DNA of 64,000 nucleotides, from positions 11,025,021 to 11,089,020 of the forward strand of contig OX387602.1 of NCBI GenBank assembly GCA_947568835.1. Reading direction: 5' to 3'. The stretch is from Protonemura montana (lineage: Eukaryota > Arthropoda > Insecta > Plecoptera > Nemouridae). Position numbers and translations under genes: made by a program. A model generated the notes under the pieces. That model ran no database searches. It was not told where the DNA came from and was given only the letters and a program-made list of their open reading frames with translations. Shown here one piece after another: positions 11,687 through 26,600 of the stretch; positions within the stretch are counted from its first letter, which is position 1; the number at the start of each line of letters is the position of its first letter.

Positions 11687-14600
11687 TTAGTGATTCCATT
11701 TGGCAGACCATCCCTGAAAGAGAAGCATACAGAGACAGTTGATAGTTGTGGGCAACTCATACAGAGCTTGGAGATTAAAGATGATACACAGAACGTGAGT
11801 TGTCGCAACTTACATGTTGCTTATCCTGCACGTCTGGTAAATTAATGCGAGAGGTTCCGTCCCAATTGGTGGGCTCCATCTTGATTGAATCAGGTGGTCC
11901 CATATCGGTTGCATTGGGGTTGAATTGGGGCATCATCTGCAAGCCGTGGTGGATTAACGAGATGCTGGACGATGAGCTGCTTCCGTTATGAAACGAATTC
12001 AGGTTGTCCGGGTGGCCAGATTGCTGCAAAGAAAAATAATGTTACACACTTTTCCAAAAGTATAAGTATGTCTAGATACTTTGTCTATAATATGCATAGA
12101 TTTTTCTATTCATTAAGATATAGCACATTACCGAAAAAAATTGATATTACGTAATAATAAGGTAGACTACACAACACTAATACTGAAACAAAAATCAAGT
12201 CAGTTAGTATACATTGGGATTAGGAGCCTGCTTCATGAATCCTAAAACAACACAGTAGGTCAGTTATGAAGATATTACTGATGGGAAAATCAGAAATTTA
12301 AGCAATATTTCGCCAAATTTACTCTACAATAAGAAACGCACCTGAAACGACGCATCCATCATATGTCCTAGGTCATCCTGCGGAATGCGCCCGAACTGGT
12401 TCTGGTTTGACCGGTATAACTGGTGAGTGTCAACCGTCTGGCCCATGTTCCCCGCCCACGACGAGCCCGCCATTTTGGGCTCGCCGCCGAGCATCCAGGA
12501 TGAGGGGTCGACGTCTCCACAGAGCCCGCCCACATTGCCTATGGTGGTCTTCCATGAGGCACGCTCCGTTCCGATAGGCATGATCTTCCTGTCTTCCATC
12601 TTATGGTGGTGTGTCTCTGCTTGGCCGGCGTTGTTTGGCGACATGGCGGGCGAGTTTCCTCCGCCCACCATCCCATTTTCCAGACTCGCGAGCAGGTCAT
12701 TGCCTGGGTGGTTAAGGTTCATGTGCGCCAGCGAGTTCGGGTAGTTGAGCTGGCCAACCATGTCGGGGTGGTGAGGTGGGTGGAAGGGATGCGTGAACAT
12801 CGGCCACCGTTGACCATTGGCCACCACGTTCGAACCGCCCGTGTTTTGAGGGTGAAACTGGCCCATGCCGCTCTTGTTTAGCGGGTAGTTCATGTTGGCT
12901 ATCAGGTTAGGGTTCTGCTGCGGTGGCGGCAAAACGCCAGATCGCTGGTGGAACGGAGGCGCCGCATTGAACATGTTCGTCGGCGGTGGCTTGTTGGAGA
13001 CATGAAGCGAGAAGTCGGGCGCGCGCGGGTTTAACCTCGACATTGAAACGGTCGTGTTGGCACCGCTAGCCTGCGTCTGCGAGTAGTTTAGTTGGTTCTG
13101 GTGGTGGTGACCCTGTTGTTGTTGTTGTTGCTGTTGCTGCTGGTTGGGTTGGTGATGGTGGTGATGGTGGAACGCTGCATGCTGGTTGGCCTGCTGTTCG
13201 GCAACCATCTTGAGTAGCGGCTGGCCGTGGTCTTGGGGCGGGTACATGCCCACATGGTCCTGTGCAGCTGACACCATGATGCCGTGCTGGTTGGCGAGTA
13301 GGCGGCCAGCAAAAGCAGACACGTCGATCAGCTGGTCCTGTTGCCGGGCGGCTGCTGCCAGGGACTGCTGTTGCTTGGCCGACATTGACATGACTGTGCT
13401 CGACGAGATCGGCACACATTGCTCCGAGGAGTAAGCTGCTGAGTTGGGGTATGAGCCGTGCGAGGGCGGAGTTGTGCTCGGCTTGGATGACACCGGTGAG
13501 CACATGGTGTTGCCCCGGTAGCCTGGGGCCTTCGAAGCATCCACCTGTCAGGAAAAGGCACACGGTCAGGCCAGTAAATATTGCAACCAGGTAAGAGACC
13601 ACTACATTGTTTCAACTTGTTATGCAATAGGTGGAGGACCACCAGCCACATCAGTTTTAAGTTATTTTTTATCAAAAAAAGAGAACTAGCAAGGGTTTCA
13701 GACACAGGAAAGTTGGCCTAGTGATGAGGGAATTGTACCAGGAAATTTTACCAGGTTGATTACATCAGTCGTCAGAAAGCAGCGGCTACAAATTAGCAAT
13801 ATAGCTTGTGTGCATACCTGTGGTGGGATGTCGTCAAGGTATTTGCTGGGGTTGCAGGCTGGTGTGCCCACAGCAACGGCCCCTGTTGCTGCTACGCTGG
13901 CAAAGTTCATGCCCTTTTGCATCGAGTTGTGATCGTTCTCGCGACCCCACATCGGCTGTTGCACCTGCAAACATCCAACACTAAGTAAACATCCACAGTA
14001 CAGGTGTAGTTTATGAGGCTGATAGATAACTAACTTAGATTATAAATCATAGATGTGTAGATTAAAAGACAGTAAAAACGTTTCTGAATTGAAAGTACCA
14101 AACACTTGGGTGCCAACGGACAAATGATAAGGCCGCTTTTTAACTTCTCACAGGTTCCAGTTACGGTTTAGTTGACTGCAAAGTCAAGCTAACTTACACT
14201 AGTGAAAAAGTTTGTTTATAGGAAGTCAGCCTATTACACACTTTTATGATTTAGTCAATTTGGTTTAATTTTCTACAAAAAAGTAATTTTCTGACGTCAA
14301 ATAATAGATAAAGAGAGACGATTCCACATGTGAATTCCACTCTTTTTTTTTATTTCCCTACAAGTCGATCCACAACAAATCAGCATCTGCCAGGATAACT
14401 AACCTTTGAGTACGAGTCGTTGAACAGCGAGTACTCCTGCGGCGTGTTATTAGTCAACATTCGCTGCGGCGGCGCCTGGTGCACTTCCTGCTTGGGCGCC
14501 AGCGGCGTCGTGCTTCGTGTCTGCGCGGGAGGTGCTGCCACCGTGGGCTGCACCTGCACAGGGGCGCTCACGGGTACGGCGGCCTGCGCTGGCAGTGAGA

Positions 14601-17600
14601 ACGGTGCCTTCAGCTGGAACTGTCCGGGGATGCTCGGAGGCGCTGACGCTGGAGGCATCGGCCGGTGGTGTTTGGGCGATGATGCTGACGTCGACGCCAG
14701 TGAGGTGATGGGAAGCGGCTGCTGCTGTCCGCCGCTCGACCGGCTCTTGGTAACCACAGTGACGGACGCGGGCGGGAGGTGGAATGCGGCCGTAGTCTCT
14801 GTGAGCTTGGCAGCGAACGTCGAGGGAGGCGCAGAGGCGGCAATCTTGACCGGTCTGCCGTCTGTCATGATTGCGGACGTGTACGACATGGTGGTCTTGG
14901 TGCTCGCTGCAAGCTGTGCAGCTGCACGCTTCTCGGCTGGAACGCGACCATGAAGACGGTTAGGAGGACTGAGGTGAGATGGGCAATCGCATGGTTTTGC
15001 TGGTTTTACCAGTTTTTTTGGCTTGGCTAGCTTCATGGATTTGCACAGGTAAGAAAAACAAGGGTTGATTTAAAAAAATATAACAGCTGAATTAGAAGAG
15101 AAATATCGATCATAAATGTTTCAAAAAAGAAAATGACAGTATTTGTAACTAACAACAAATAACTAATAATAAAAATAAAAATGTAATACATATAACCCCC
15201 TGAAAATGATTTTCATTCATTGTACAATTTTAGATGGAGGTTAACTTCATGCAAATTTTTCAATAGTTACAATAAACCATTCAACTAGATGACTAACGAC
15301 CACAGATTACTGAGAAAGTAGGCATGCCATGTGATAAGGGCGGATGAAACCAAAAAACGTAATATTCAGAAGTCAAAAGTACTTTTGTCAGTTAAAAAAA
15401 AACTAAAATTGTCCAGGCCAGAAATTCATGGTTTCAAAGACTCATTCTCCCATACAACCAGTTATGAAAACCAAGTTTGCAATTTACAAATATAGTTGGC
15501 CTTCTTAGATTCTAGGGTGAAAAGGTGAGAGTGAGATACAAGCGAAGTGGTAGTGAGGTAGATTTGATAATGTTCCGTGTTGGTGTGAAATCCCACTTCT
15601 TGCAATTATGTTCAACATTCAGGTGATTTCGACTTTTGGCGAATACACCTAAGTCGGGCATAATCGACAATCATTTACCGAAAGACATACGAATAGTCTA
15701 ATTTTTGGCTTGTTCTGGTAGCGACAAAGCCCGTGCCCTCGTCTTAACTTCAAACTTCCTCAACAATATTGTTACTTCAACTGTAGATAAAAGGTTTTTC
15801 TTGCACAAAAATACAGTTTGTGATAATGGGCAAATGGCAGATATGAATGAGAACTTAAACTCATTTATTGTAATTGCTTGCAATGGGCTGAGTATTTCTC
15901 TAAAAGAAATACTTAAATCCTTTCATTAATTGGTGCCCAATCGGGTATACAAACCCTGATCTACAACCAGTTGCAATTGAAATAAAAATCCACAGCATAA
16001 AACTTATCCGACGTCAAATTGTAGTTTCTCGAGATTGAATATGGAATTTAAATGACATTTCACAAGTAAACTCAATTTTTGTGTGAACAAGTTACACTTT
16101 AAATGAAAATTTTCTTGTTGTCAACAAACAATCAAATTTTCTTGGATTGTTAGCATCGAGGCAAGGGTGCATTAAGTTTGTCACTGCAGCTTTGTGAGAA
16201 TCAAAACAAGCGAAAACTCACACTCTTTGCGCGGCACCAACATGAAAGCATTATCACCTTTGAGAGCGAAGGGTGAAGAGAGAAAGAAAGTACCTGCGGC
16301 TATGAGCCTAGGCGCGGTGCCCCGGGTAACCGGAGGCGGGCCTCCGCCCAGTTTCGTTACTGCTGGGGGGCACAGCGGTGGTAGCAACGGGACAGGAACG
16401 CCGCCCACAACTAGCAATACAACCGCTACGTTAGTACACGCTCCTACCTCTGGTGCCATTTTGTTTCCGGCTAGCTAGTCTCAGCGAACATTAGTTTTGG
16501 CTATATTAGTGGGACCTTCCTGCTTTAGCAAAAGATAATGTTCCGAGGCTGGCTGCTCTGGCACAAATTATAGCACCAGATTGTTCTATATGTAGGAGAG
16601 GTAGAAGTACATAGTAATAGAAGGCATGTATAGATACTGTGAAAGAAAAATGGGATTGAAACGTAAAAATATCTACGATAGCTCGTTAAATTATATTCTG
16701 CTAATGCTCACAGACAAGCAAAGCATAATGTTCAAAATGGAGAAAGCCTACTACACGTAAATCGAGTCACAACTCCAAACAAATGTGAAGGTTGGGCACA
16801 CATCTAAGGCCAAAATCAAACCAAAAAATAGCTCTCAGCATGAAGTAACCATTTACGCACAGTACTGTCAATGTTTCTTGATGCCATGTGAATCAAACTC
16901 CTCTTTAACGAATCCGAAAAGATTCTGAATTAGTTTGGAGAAAGACAGGCCGCAGACTCACCTCCGGCGACGGGTTTCGAGAGCAACGCAGTGGGTGCGG
17001 CGCCAAGAAGCGAAGGTGCCTGCACATTGACAAGGCCAGAGGCCTTTGCGGCAGCTGCCTTCGACTTGGAGACGGGCGTCGCTTTGTCCCACGCGGAGAC
17101 TGACACCAGCGACACCTTGGCCGACTTGGGCAACATCTGTAAGATGTCCACCTCAGGGTCCTTGATCAGCGCCGCAATCAGCGTGTGCGCCTGCCTTGTC
17201 GCTTCTGCAGATCCTCTGTAACACGCGGCATGCATTAGTATGTAGCTTGCCCCGTTTTCAGGCTCTGCTAAGTAGCTAGGTTACCTTGCTTAGCTGTTAA
17301 TATATATAAAAGAATAACAGCAAAACATGGGCTGAAGTTTGGAGGTATGGACTTTGTTTCCGGTGGTATTAAGGAGTTTGACATGAACGACACTGTAGTT
17401 AGTAAAGTATCTATCCATAGATATCCATGTCGCTGTGAAGGTTTACTTTCGGTGATGAGGGATAATTTAATTAGAGTAATAAGTTTCTCAATTGGAACAG
17501 AATATCCAGACAATATCTCTAGGCCTAAATTGAAAGATTTTTTTTTTGTGTTTCCAAATGTCTAGAACATATTCTTAAAAAAGACCAAGAGTGCAAACTC

Positions 17601-20600
17601 ATAACTATAACTAAAATTATACAGCACTAACAGAAACTGTTACCACAGCATTGTAAAGCACTTACTTAATGGTGATGATTCGTTCTCCCTGGCCCTTGCT
17701 TTGTTTCTCCACCTCAATGTGTGCGCCGGTGGCGCCGCGGATGGCGTTGATGTTGCTGCCACCGCGGCCAATGACGCGGCTAATGGCGTTGAGCGGCACC
17801 GACACTTTCTTCGACTTGAACGGAGAGTTGAGGTACTTGCGCACCACCTCTTTCCAGCCCTCCTCGCGCTTGCCACCCTGCTTGGGGCTTGTCGCGTTCA
17901 GCAGGCTCTTGGGGATGGGGCCGCTAGGGACGAGATCGCCGTCACAGTAGTGGTTCCTATACATCGAGTAATGCCGTCAGGTGGTGGGTCTGATGTAGCC
18001 TTGGATATTAACTGGTCTTAAAGTGAGGGGGTGAGGTCAACAATTAAATGGCTAGCTGTTGTAGCTTGTTAAGAGACAAACAGGGAGATACAAAAATTAA
18101 GCTATTTGAAAAGAATCACGTCATAATCACACCCACCCGAAAGAAGTGGTTGCACTGAAAGTTGGCTATTTACAAGTATATATAAATACAAACGCTATCT
18201 AGAGCTTGTAATTGCAATAAACTGTCAGCTTGGCATAATTCACAATCTTCCACTATGATCAGTCGATAGTCTGTCACCCAAGTACTTACATATAGGAGTT
18301 CTTCTTCCCCTTGGATGCGGGGACATAGGTCTCGTTGCCCGTCGCCTCAAAGTCCTCCCTCTCAGCCGGGTGTGGCCGGGATGCTTCGAAAACGAGGTGG
18401 CCCTTCATCTTCCGGTCGTGCGCCCGGCCGCTGGGCTTGCCAGGGCTGACTCCTGGTCCAGGCTCTGCATGGCTAGCCAGCCTTTCCTTGGGCTCGGGCG
18501 CCGGTGCTACCTCAGCCGGTTTCACCACCGGCGTGGGAGGTACACGGTCGGGAACAGGATCTGGCTCAGGCGCCAGAGGTGGTGAGCCCTCCTTGCTGCT
18601 GCCTGGCCTGACCACAACTGCTGCGCTCTTCTTCTTCTTCTTCTCCTTGCGCTTCTCTTTGGATTTGACATCATTGCTACTGCAACTACCCTGGCTGTTG
18701 GCGTCGATCCCACTGTCGCCTTCCTCCTTGTCGACAACCTCTGGGTTCCGCGCTAGGCTGCTCGCCTCGGGGGTGTTTTCGATGCAACGCGCTTCGGCCA
18801 CTTCGATCTCTTCTGCCAAGTCGCCTTCCTCTTCGTCATCTGACTTGTTGTCGTCGTCTTCGTCGTCGTCATCGCACAGTTCGTTCTTGAGGTTTTCTTC
18901 GTGAAGCTTCCGCTTCTCCTCTTTCTTCTCTAGTTTCTTCTTCTTCTTGCGTTCTCGTCTGCGAGCAGCCGCTGCCTTCTTAGACTCCTCTCGGGTCTTT
19001 TCCATATCGAGCTCTTCAAGCAGGATGCTGGCATTTTTGTTCGCCTTTGCCGCCTGCTGGTCCTTGGCTGAGCGGATGATCTTGACACAGTCTTGGCACT
19101 TGTCCAGCAGTTCCTTATCGCTGACGGTCGCAATGTATCGGGTCATCTCCTGGTCGCTGGGGAACTGCGTCACGTGGTTCACCATCCACTTCACCACTTT
19201 CATATGGCCCTTGCGGAAAGCTGCCATCAAGCATGATACCTGCAAGACAAGGTGTTGGTTAGATTTAAAGAATTCACATCTCTGGACAGTTAGTCAGTTG
19301 TTGGCACGCTGAAGTCTTTCATATGCTGAACAGTTGAACAGATTTCTTTACCTTTCGGTTGTCTTGCGAGTCAATATCTGCGTGCGCGTTGTATAGCAGC
19401 TCAACGACGCTGAGGTGGCCACCGTTAGCTGCCAGCCAAAGCGGAGAGTTGCCTTTCTTATTCTTTACCTCCACCTTAGAAGACAGATAGGTTATTAACA
19501 TTTAATCAGGCAGCTGTTTATAAAGTATCACGTAATAGAATCAGTGAACAATAGACTACTACATTTTCAAGCACATGTGAGGTACTTTAAGATGGTGCCT
19601 TAATATTGGAGCAGCTAGAAAAGCATCCGGCAATGGCGTGGAAAATAAACAATGTAATATGAAGTATTTAGAGGAATTGGCATTCATTTGCTCCTTTGAC
19701 TTATTCTTAAGCTTGTTAAATGCAACATGAAATGTGGTGAAATATTATATCTAAGGGAAATTATTGCTTTACATGTTAGGAAAAACAAATGGCAACCACA
19801 TGTCTTTACAAAGGAAAAATCAGTTATACCTGAGCGCCACGTGTGAGCAGGAGCTCGACAAATCGGCAGTGCCCTTTGTCAGCGGCAATGGTGAGTGCTG
19901 TGTCACGTGACGACGGCACGGGTGGTGCGTTGACGTCAGCACCCTTGTCCAGAAGCACGCGACCCACGTCCACGTAGCCTCCGCTGGCTGCCTCCATCAG
20001 TGGCGTCAGTCCAGTCTTTGCGCGGTGCTCCACATTTGCCTTGAGATCACAGGGAAATTGCTTTTGAAACAACAGATAGTGAAAAGTGGAAAGGAAACCC
20101 AAAGTTATAGTTCCCATACCAAGATTTGAGAATGCATTGCTTTTGATTATTAAAAGTCGAATTTCATTAGAGATACATAACAGTCCATGTCAATTTAGTT
20201 TTTAAGCACCTACAGTAAAAAAATTATAGAACAGGATCACGACAACCAAAAGTCATTTCTTGGATTTCATCAGTCTAAATAGTTTATGCACTTTCTTTCT
20301 AGTCAAGATGACCTTACAACCTTGGACACAGTTTTGAAACGTTGTGATAACAGTTACATTAGGTATCACAATTGGCTGGAAAGGAAGAGAAGGCCCTTAG
20401 CTAGAAAGGTTAGTTATTTGGTATCAATGGTTATTAGAACAGAAAGCCACGCAGCTAGATGATGATGGGAGGTAAATAGATTGACTATGAAAACGTTGAA
20501 CTCTGCCGGTTGTTGCAAAGTATCTGGGTGCTTACCTTTCGGTCGAGCAAAAGGCTGACAACCTCGTGGCGTCCTTGGAAGCAGGCGAGGGTTAGTGCAG

Positions 20601-23600
20601 TGTTGCGGTTCGTTTCGATCTGAGCGTTGATGTCGCTGCCCATGTCCAGTAGCAGCTTTACCGCAGCTATACAACAAAACAAAAAGTCAAATAATGTAAG
20701 CAAATTGTGAAGAGTTCAATCTCTCCTGCTTACCTTGTATGGCTTTGGAAAAGCACGATTTGCTAAATTAATCTACAAGCAGCCATGTGTGAATTTAAGT
20801 AATTTTTGTAACTTTTTTGCAGAATATTTTTATTACATGCAATTTTAAATATATATATCAAGTGTAATAGCGAGTAAAAAAATTCCAGCCACACTCATCA
20901 CGTCGTAAAGTAAGTAACGAAGAACGTACCAGTGTGGCCGTTCATTGCTGCCAGCATGAGTGGTGAAATGCCGAGCTTGCTGCCGGTCCGGGAGTTGATT
21001 TCGGCAGCGTGCGCCAGCAACAGCTTGATGATGTTGACATAGCCGCCCGACGCAGCCAGGCTCAGTGGGGTGTAGTCAGACACGTTTCGGTGCTCCTACA
21101 CATCGCGACCAAACGTTGCAACGACCATACACCAAAGCCCACTTTATCTCGAACTGAGCTTACTCTAGGAGTTTTTCTATAATCCTCAGAAAGGCACAAT
21201 TGGTGGTTTGATGTTAAGTCTAAAGCTATGACACCAACTGAGGACATTTTAAGGCCGATCCTTAGGCTGGTTGGATTTGATTTCAAGGCACAAGAAATCT
21301 GTCAGATTTAACTGTTCCTCGATGGGATAGGAATTAGCCTAGAATTGGCATGCAACCTCTTGTTGAATCTCTTGCCCTGGCGCACACAAACTGTAGTCTG
21401 TAATGGCAGGACCTTTGTAGCGTGCAACTTAAGGCCTCCTGGGAATCGGTAAGTAAAAACAAATATGCACCATTTCACGTTTGTCTGGAACCAAGTTGGC
21501 ACACAAAATCCCTAGCCAATCCTGGTCGTACACAACCTGTGGTTTAAGAGCCCGTGGCGTTTACTCTCACCTTGTTGGATCCACGCGTTAGCAGCAGCTC
21601 CACAACTTCGTAGCGGCCACCCGAGCACGCCAGCGAGAGTGGCGTGTCCTTGGTGCGCTCCGACTGCGCCTCGATGTCTGCACCGTGGTTCAGCAGGATC
21701 TCCACAACCTTCTCGTGGCCAGCCGTAGCCCCGAGGATCAGGGGGGTGAAGCCCTTCTTGTCGCGGTGCTCTGCAAGTGACGACTCGAGCTTAGCATGAT
21801 TGGGAGTTTTGTCACCATTGCTAACCGCCAGTTTTGGCAGGTATTTATGTATATCAGATCTTGGTAGTAAGTTTTATTCCCAGGTCAGAAAGTGATTAAA
21901 AAAATATGGATAATCGATAATGATGGGCTTATCATTGCAAACCAAGTAGCACAACAGTCAGAAAGTACATTTCTATGTTTTACCATTTACTAAGAAGTAA
22001 GTGCACAGCAGTCTTGGTAGAATATAAATAAATCTACTGTCAATGTGACATATGTTAGGTAATGTAAAGGAATGCAAACAGGAAATATAAAGTCATTAGC
22101 AACAAAAGTCAGTTGTCAATGTTCGTTCTTCGTGATAGCTGATTGGCGTGACTTACCAATGTCGGCGCCGCGCGACAGCAGCAGCTCGACGAGCTCGTCG
22201 TGTCCCCCGGCGCATGCCAGCGTCAGAGCAGTGTCGTGGTTGCTGTCGGTCTCGGAGTCCACATCCATGCAAGAGAACTGCGTCGCGGGGCTTTGACCAG
22301 CAGCGGTTCCCGCGTACATCGGCGTTCCTGCAGTCGCCGCCGCAAACTGGGCTGCGCTGCCTGCTAAAAAAACACCGCCAAGGACGTTAGCAAGAAATGC
22401 TGTGTATTTGAATCATCTAGGATATATTTTTCAAACCAAATTCAGAGCAGATGGTAACAAATGTAATACACATTGCATTTGAAATTTAATTGGTATCCAC
22501 CTTTTGTAAACTTTCCTTCTGGGGCCAGGGAATAAATTTCGGGGTATTCGTTTATGAAATTGAATACGTATTGAAAAGGATTTTGTTTACATAATAATAA
22601 AATTAACTGCAAAGTTTGATCTAGCTCACAGCCCCTTAATGCTTGTATAATTCTCAGCATCACTTCTCAAAAGTGATTAGAAGTAACTACTGTTGCTCTT
22701 CCTCAAATTTCTCAATGAACGACCCGAGCATAGAGTCAGACAGAGCAAACATGTACTCACCACCGTTAAGGTCCACCTGAAAGTTATTAGCAGGTGCGGA
22801 AGCGGGCAGAGCACCGCCGGGCACGTAGGGGGCCGTGACTGCTGCGCGAGGGGGTTGTTGGTAACGCGCTTTCTTGCCCTTGCCACCACCGGCTGCTGCC
22901 GCGGTCGCGGTGGCCACCGCTTTCTTATCTAGCGTTGTCTGCGTCGCCACCTTTGAAGGAGGAGGGGGATTGTGTGAGTTAACGTGTTCCTTTCATTTTG
23001 TTATCTAACAGACAAAATCACAAAAATAGACATCTAACTTTCCAACATTTTCTCAGTGACTTGAGAGTTAGTTGGTAGTAGACAGATTGGTCCAGGAATG
23101 CATAATTTTGCTATGATGCTTATTGTATTTTTTTTTCTTGAGGGCGTTGTAGACAAACACGGTGTATAAGAATCTACACAAAAATATGAATCATTTTAGC
23201 TAATCTCTCCCTAGTCCAAGGAAGAATAAAACAACATAAATACTGAGTATGAATGTATGCAGAAACCAGAAATGTATTTTTATGAAAACAAAGTAGCAAA
23301 GTTTGGGAGGAAAAAAGTACATAATAAACCCAAAAGCGCTACAGAACCAATAGAGCAATGGGAGAGACATACCTGTACTTGGTGCGCAATGCAGTTAGTC
23401 TGCACACTGGCGCAAGGAGGAGGCTGAGCTGGCGGCTGGTGTGCCGAGCATGTGTGTCCAGGGCATGGCGCTGGTGCTTGCGCAGGTGTCGGGGCCATTT
23501 CGGGTAGCTGCAGGCCTTGAGCTGGAACACCTGAGCGGGGGAGGAAAGAGTCAAGAGATGTCGACATACAGCAAGCTGGCAGAATAGTGGCATGTGGGAG

Positions 23601-26600
23601 TAGCACATGCATAGCGGTCTCTTTATCGGCTTTATCAAAGACAATACGCTGTTTAAGGAGTGATTTGAAGTGTGTAATTATTGTTGAAAAAGCTACAATT
23701 TCTATGGTCTCCTGTGCTATGCTGTAAAGGGTAATTGCTGGGGCTATTTCTTATAAAAGTATGTTACTACTTTTCTTAAAACCTCAGGATCCTAGTGAAG
23801 AAATTGGTCTATGCAATATTTAAGTTCAGTCATCAAAGTTACCAAATTTCAACAATTAGCCACCAATGAAACATGTACAAATTCAAACATGAAATCTTGT
23901 TATCTCGCGTCTGCAAGATATGATATAACACACTTGAGCAAGTTCCTACTTTAATAAGCAAGTTAAAGAATATCTGGCCATTAAGACTTGCCACACCGCA
24001 TCAAGCAACCGTGTATAAGTTACAACGCCACTCACCGATCTGCGGGCTGTGCAGCAGCAGCTGAGAGGGGAAGGGTGCTGGCGCAACTGCAGCAGCTGCT
24101 GCAGCCGCCTGGAGTCGAAGTCGGTCTCGCAGCTCGCGTGCTGCGGGCAGAGCGTCGAGCGCTGGGGATGCACACAGCGGAAACTGCACGGTGCCCGCCG
24201 TGGCCGTCGACGGGAACGTGACACTGCCTGCTGCTGGTGCCGCGGTGGCTGTTGCTGGGCTACCCACGCCGCCGTATGGCTGGTACTGCACGCACACTGC
24301 AGAGCCGGGGGGAACCTAGCAAGGCAACAGTGACAAGGTAAGCATCATTGTTTTGAGTTAACGCAGAGGTGTAATACGAGAGCAAAGAAAAGTTTGCGAC
24401 TCACCAAGACAGGGATCTGGCCACCCTCGGGTCCAACGGTAAAGTACTCCACTTTGGCGGAGTCAGGGGAGGCTGGGCAGCTGGAGGACGCTGCAAGGAC
24501 TGAGATGGCTTCCTCCAGCACCGCCTGGCTCTCCATCAGCTGTTTCTGCCGCCGGCTATCAACTCCGCGCTTGTCTTTCATCTTCTCAAGTGGTGACATC
24601 TGTGAGTAGGGTTTGGCTACCTTGCCGTGCGAGTCAGCGTCCAATGGTCCGTCGTCCGCTGCCGCAAAGATCTGCACACGCTGCTCCAGGAGTTGGTTGG
24701 CAATCTCAGCGCCGTCCATACCGGGTGGCAGCATTTGGTGCTGCATTGACAGTAACTGCTGGCTCTTCTGCTGCAGCATCTGGTTCAATGCGATGGGCGG
24801 CGATGGCTCCAGCGACGACATCAGCTGCGGCAGTCCGACGCTTGGTAGGACCTTGCCGGCCATGTCGGGCTCCATCGGCTGTGGGGCTAGAAGGCCACCG
24901 AATGGAGACATCTGGTGGAACTGCATAGGCTGGCCTGGCTGCTGGCCCAGCTGCTGTTGGAGTGCCACCTGGTACGCTTGCTGCTTGCGGAGGTTCTTGC
25001 CTTCTTTCTTCGAGACGGGCTTTGCCTTGGGCCGGTCGCTGATAGCCGTGGCCTGGACCACGTCGGCGGGCGCCTGAGGCAGCTGGTTCGTGGGCGGGGG
25101 AGGTGGCAGAACCTCTGCCAACGGCAGGATCCCCGGTGGCTGCCCGATGGCTTGTTGATGGGCCGCACCTTTTGCCATTAACAAAGATTTGTTGAACTTC
25201 AGGCCTTCCTTGAAGCCTTCCGTGTAATTGGCCAGTTGGATGCTCGTCATGTCAGAAAGACATACCATCCCTGATGCGTGGGGGGAGAAATACACCAAGT
25301 GTAGTTTGACAGTGTGGATGTGGGTGCAGGGTGGATTGGATTTAAGCGTAGGGATTCCATGCTTGGGACAGGGGAGAACAGATGATAATTTGATTCACAC
25401 ATGCATGCAAACATTTTGACTAGAGGAAATGAGCGCATTTGATCAAAACAAACAAATAAATGCGTGCAGCATGCTTTAGCCAGACACAGAGAAAAGAGAG
25501 CTATGACCAGAACATATTGGATTTGGAGCTCAACAGTAATCTGCAAACTGGAGAAATCATTTATGTGCAAATAATACATGGGAGAAACCTTAGGCACAAG
25601 TCCAGAACATCAAATCATAACAAAAATATTTGGATATATACACCTCAGTAAAAGATTACAAATTACTCTTCAGTCTTCGTTATATTGGACAATGTTTGGG
25701 TTAGACACACTTCTGAATTTATAAAACAATCCACTCACAAAATTTTGAAGTTGTTGACAGCATAGGGCAGAAGGGTAAATGAGTGCATGGCAAAGCACAT
25801 GCTTTGGTTGGACGAATCTAGTTCTGATAAACCAGTTTTCTTATCAGGCCTTACTCTCAAAATGAATGGTTTGTTTCTTGATTTCTACACATTCCCAGCA
25901 CAACCAGCTGGTCCAAAATATGTAAGATAGACGAATAATTAGAAACCTATCTGTGTCCCTCATTGATGTCCACTTTTATGTCCCTCATTTTGTTTATTTC
26001 TTATTAATTTCTCTGAGCAACTCGTAGCAGCTCAACAAAAATGCCTGTAGCCATAAAAATCCAGACAAGTCTGAGGTACAAAGAATGGGGGATTAAATAC
26101 TTAATGAAGCTGATTATTTATGTGTAGTGGCGGCGATGAATTTGGCGTAACCCATTTCGATGGTCAAAACAACTTGTCTGGTATGAAGAGCACAATGCAA
26201 ATTTACTGCCATTATAATAAAAAGTGCCATGTTTATAAACATTACTATTTTGAGTATTTGATGGATTTGTCTAGACAATACCTACTGTTAAGAAAACTGG
26301 CCATCATTGAGGCAGGCCCTTTTAAAGACAGGGCATAACATTTTATGCTCAGTACTTACCTGTCATCTATATACTGTCCAACCTAATCCAACCTAATCAG
26401 GACTGAATGAGTGAACTGTTTACGAGACCATAAGTAAGCATCAGGACCTTCGAACATTTAAAAACAAATCTTGCCAACGACTGCACAAGGATAAGAAATA
26501 CTGGACAGTACTTCAAATTCCATCTACAACACAGCAAGATTGAACCTTACATCGTTATTTGGGCATTCTTCGGAGAGCAGTCATGCCAGACAAGATAGAA

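Larger units (their letters stand above)
11687..17215 (-). other. mask: mask exons 25-31: C-terminal low-complexity tail
   Basis: The tail holds the end of the KH domain, then Ala/Pro/Ser-rich sequence, an EYSLFNDSYSK motif, NFASVAATG, and a KAPGYRG motif matching KAPGFRP in vertebrates. Next come poly-Gln and poly-His runs (13112-13178) and IMPIGTERASW, matching PIGTERSA of the vertebrate proteins. Exon 26 (16294-16410) is supported by matching phase, a TACTAAC-like branch point before its acceptor and a good donor, but not by similarity. The final coding exon 11687-11713 encodes only GWSAKWNH. Without the last splice the frame would instead end at 11775-11777. Confidence 0.8.

Noticed and set aside
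12427..15036. Plus-strand ORFs up to 177 codons
   Set aside because: Shadows of GC-rich mask exons 27-29 on the other strand.
18335..18904. Plus-strand ORF of 189 codons
   Set aside because: Antisense of mask exon 23; Ser/Leu runs come from the Asp/Glu and Lys codons on the real strand.
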